Shown here one piece after another: positions 42,003 through 42,703 of a DNA stretch of 42,703 bases. The stretch comes from Dehalococcoidia bacterium (lineage in GTDB: Bacteria > Chloroflexota > Dehalococcoidia > UBA2979): the NCBI GenBank assembly GCA_003599735.1, contig QZJI01000075.1:1-42703 (forward strand), in the 5' to 3' direction. Positions within the stretch are counted from its first letter, which is position 1; every line of letters begins with the position of its first letter. The notes under the pieces are model-generated. The model saw only the letters and a list, made by a program, of their open reading frames with translations, searched no databases and had not been told where the DNA came from. Position numbers and translations under genes: made by a program.

Positions 42003-42026
42003 GCTCGTATCGGGGCTCGTATCGGA
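42003..42026 (+). repeat. Tandem 12-bp repeat
   Basis: GCTCGTATCGGG (42003-42014) is followed directly by GCTCGTATCGGA (42015-42026), matching at 11 of 12 bases. Confidence 0.7.
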
Positions 42027-42100
42027 TCGCATTGGAATGTCCTGTGACAGAAGGGGGTTGGCTGCCGGGTTGGCGAGCGGCGCTTGCCGCGGTGATGTCG

Positions 42101-42130
42101 TTGCCGCGTCAGCCGCGACGTGCCTAGACT
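42101..42130 (+). promoter_or_regulatory. Candidate promoter of the FmdB-type gene
   Basis: TTGCCG (42101-42106) and TAGACT (42125-42130) are separated by 18 bp, 28 bp before the start codon and ahead of a good ribosome site GGGAGG (42148-42153). Confidence 0.4.
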
Positions 42131-42157
42131 CGGATCGTCCGTGTTCCGGGAGGTCAC

Positions 42158-42514
42158 ATGCCGAGGTACGACTACCGTTGCCAGGCGGGCCACGTCTACG
42201 AGAAGCAGGAACCCTTCGGTTCGCCTGCGGAGCAGCCCTGCCAGAAGTGCGGCAAGCCCGCCCTTCGCGTCCTTGTCGCGCCGCCGCTCGTCTTCAAGGG
42301 GGGCGGCTTCTACAAGACCGCCAGCCGAGGCGACTCCCGCATCGCCGCCCAGCAGGCCTCCTCCGACGCCGAGCCGGAGACGAAGTCCTACGACGCCGGC
42401 ATCGAGCCGGTCGAGCAGCCCGCGGCCGCCGAGGCCAAAGGGAAGCGCGCCGAGAAGGTTGAACAGGGCGCGAAGGCCGACGTCAAGGCCAGTTCGAAGA
42501 AGGCCGACTCTTAA
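42158..42514 (+). CDS. FmdB-type zinc ribbon protein with low-complexity tail
   Basis: This is a 118-residue protein. The N-terminal part (1-50) follows the FmdB/CxxC regulatory-protein pattern: MPRYDYRCQAGHVYEK, then PCQKCGKPALRVLVAPP and FKGGGFYKT. The second knuckle has CxxC; the first shows only one Cys before GH, where CxxCGH is usual, so the zinc site may use Cys8 and His11 or be weakened. Residues 55-118 are Ala/Lys/Glu-rich and probably disordered. Function of the family is poorly known. The start ATG has GGGAGG four bases upstream. The stop TAA is followed at once by an 83-84-bp repeat array. Confidence 0.85.
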   Translation: MPRYDYRCQAGHVYEKQEPFGSPAEQPCQKCGKPALRVLVAPPLVFKGGGFYKTASRGDSRIAAQQASSDAEPETKSYDAGIEPVEQPAAAEAKGKRAEKVEQGAKADVKASSKKADS

Positions 42515-42703
42515 GGGCGCTCCGCAGGCCTCGAACTCGTGAGCGGTAGCCCCTGTCGCGCCGGAGCCCCTCACCCCCTGCCCCCTCTGTGTGTTGTAGG
42601 GCGCTCTTCAACCGTTGGACTTGTGAGTCGTAGCGTCTGTCGCGCCGGAGCCCTCACCCCCTGTCCCCTCTGTGTGTTGTAGGGCGCTCTTCAACCGTTG
42701 GAC
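42515..42703 (+). repeat. Tandem array of 83-84-bp repeats running off the window
   Basis: Unit 1 is 42515-42598 (84 bp), unit 2 is 42599-42681 (83 bp), and unit 3 begins at 42682 and is cut by the window end. All start GGGCGCTC. Units 1 and 2 share CTGTCGCGCCGGAGCCC, CTCACCCCCTG and CCCCTCTGTGTGTTGTA. The first 30 or so bases differ between units 1 and 2, while units 2 and 3 agree over the 22 bases visible. No coding frame is supported in it. Confidence 0.85.

Larger units (their letters stand above)
41642..42157. other. 516-bp non-coding region with parS, repeats and hairpins
   Basis: No convincing gene lies here. The open frames that cross it contain the tandem repeats and share no visible family. 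It contains, in order: weak -10-like elements for rpsB near 41670; a 6-bp hairpin (41721-41726/41733-41738); a 6-bp stem with a 13-base loop (41773-41778/41792-41797); a consensus parS (41820-41835); a G-rich stretch (41870-41903); two 45-bp repeats (41904-41993); a tandem 12-bp repeat (42003-42026); and a candidate fmdB promoter (42101-42130). Confidence 0.7.

Noticed and set aside
41740-42462. 240-residue open frame crossing the parS region
   Set aside because: It spans parS and both 45-bp repeats, then runs out of frame through the FmdB-type gene; no ribosome site or family resemblance.
42515-42703. CRISPR array
   Set aside because: Units are 83-84 bp, with no short constant repeat alternating with unique spacers and no cas genes.

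Overview
The window is a GC-rich, densely packed bacterial chromosome segment made almost entirely of housekeeping genes. The best guess is a monoderm Chloroflexota, Dehalococcoidia-like. That rests on a short IF-2 and EF-Ts, an actinobacterial-type inositol-phosphate synthase next to PimA/PgsA1-like lipid genes, GTG starts and ATGA/GTGA/TGATG overlaps throughout, and no LPS genes. This assignment is inference; no 16S or marker tree was available. No tRNA, rRNA, CRISPR array, insertion sequence or prophage is visible.

Layout. 1-5937 (+): end of a CPBP protease, trpA, a hairpin-rich gap, chorismate mutase (aroH) and DAHP synthase (aroF), scpA, ribF and tyrS. 6013-6465 (+): an unknown protein. 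6467-13948 (-): read in transcription order, acpS, nnrD/E, fabD, two tandem KAS II genes and recJ. 14044-17700 (+): folD, prfB with its +1 frameshift, and a secreted LysM/peptidase-MA protein. 17706-24105 (-): ino1, two LpxL/PatA-like acyltransferases, a PHP phosphoesterase, a PimA-like glycosyltransferase, a PgsA1-like phosphatidyltransferase and a redox-dead thioredoxin-fold protein. 24224-25114 (+): a LysR regulator divergent from ino1. 25111-30402 (-): a small zinc ribbon gene, then the nusA-rnpM-infB-rbfA-truB operon. 30624-31823 (+): an HD-GYP protein. 31841-33631 (-): proS. 33691-34176 (+): a DUF309 protein. 34263-41641 (-): rpsB, tsf, frr, cdsA, dxr, rseP, ispG and a TIM-barrel protein. 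41642-42703: a non-coding region with a consensus parS site and tandem repeats, an FmdB-type gene, and a tandem repeat array running off the window.

The most interesting unit is 17706-24105. Ino1 makes inositol-1-phosphate, the PgsA1-like enzyme would attach it to CDP-diacylglycerol (CdsA is also in the window), the PimA-like enzyme would mannosylate the lipid and the PatA-like enzymes would acylate it. This is an almost complete phosphatidylinositol-mannoside-like pathway outside Actinobacteria. A PHP-family phosphoesterase sits inside the operon and is a candidate for the unassigned PI-phosphate phosphatase step.

Other points to look at: a consensus parS site beside 45-bp and 12-bp tandem repeats; an intrinsic terminator inside the nusA leader; a CTG start for rbfA; an AroH lacking the usual catalytic Glu78; a four-hairpin leader before aroH; a LysM domain inserted inside a peptidase-MA protein; and absence of rimP, pyrH and uppS from their usual operon positions.
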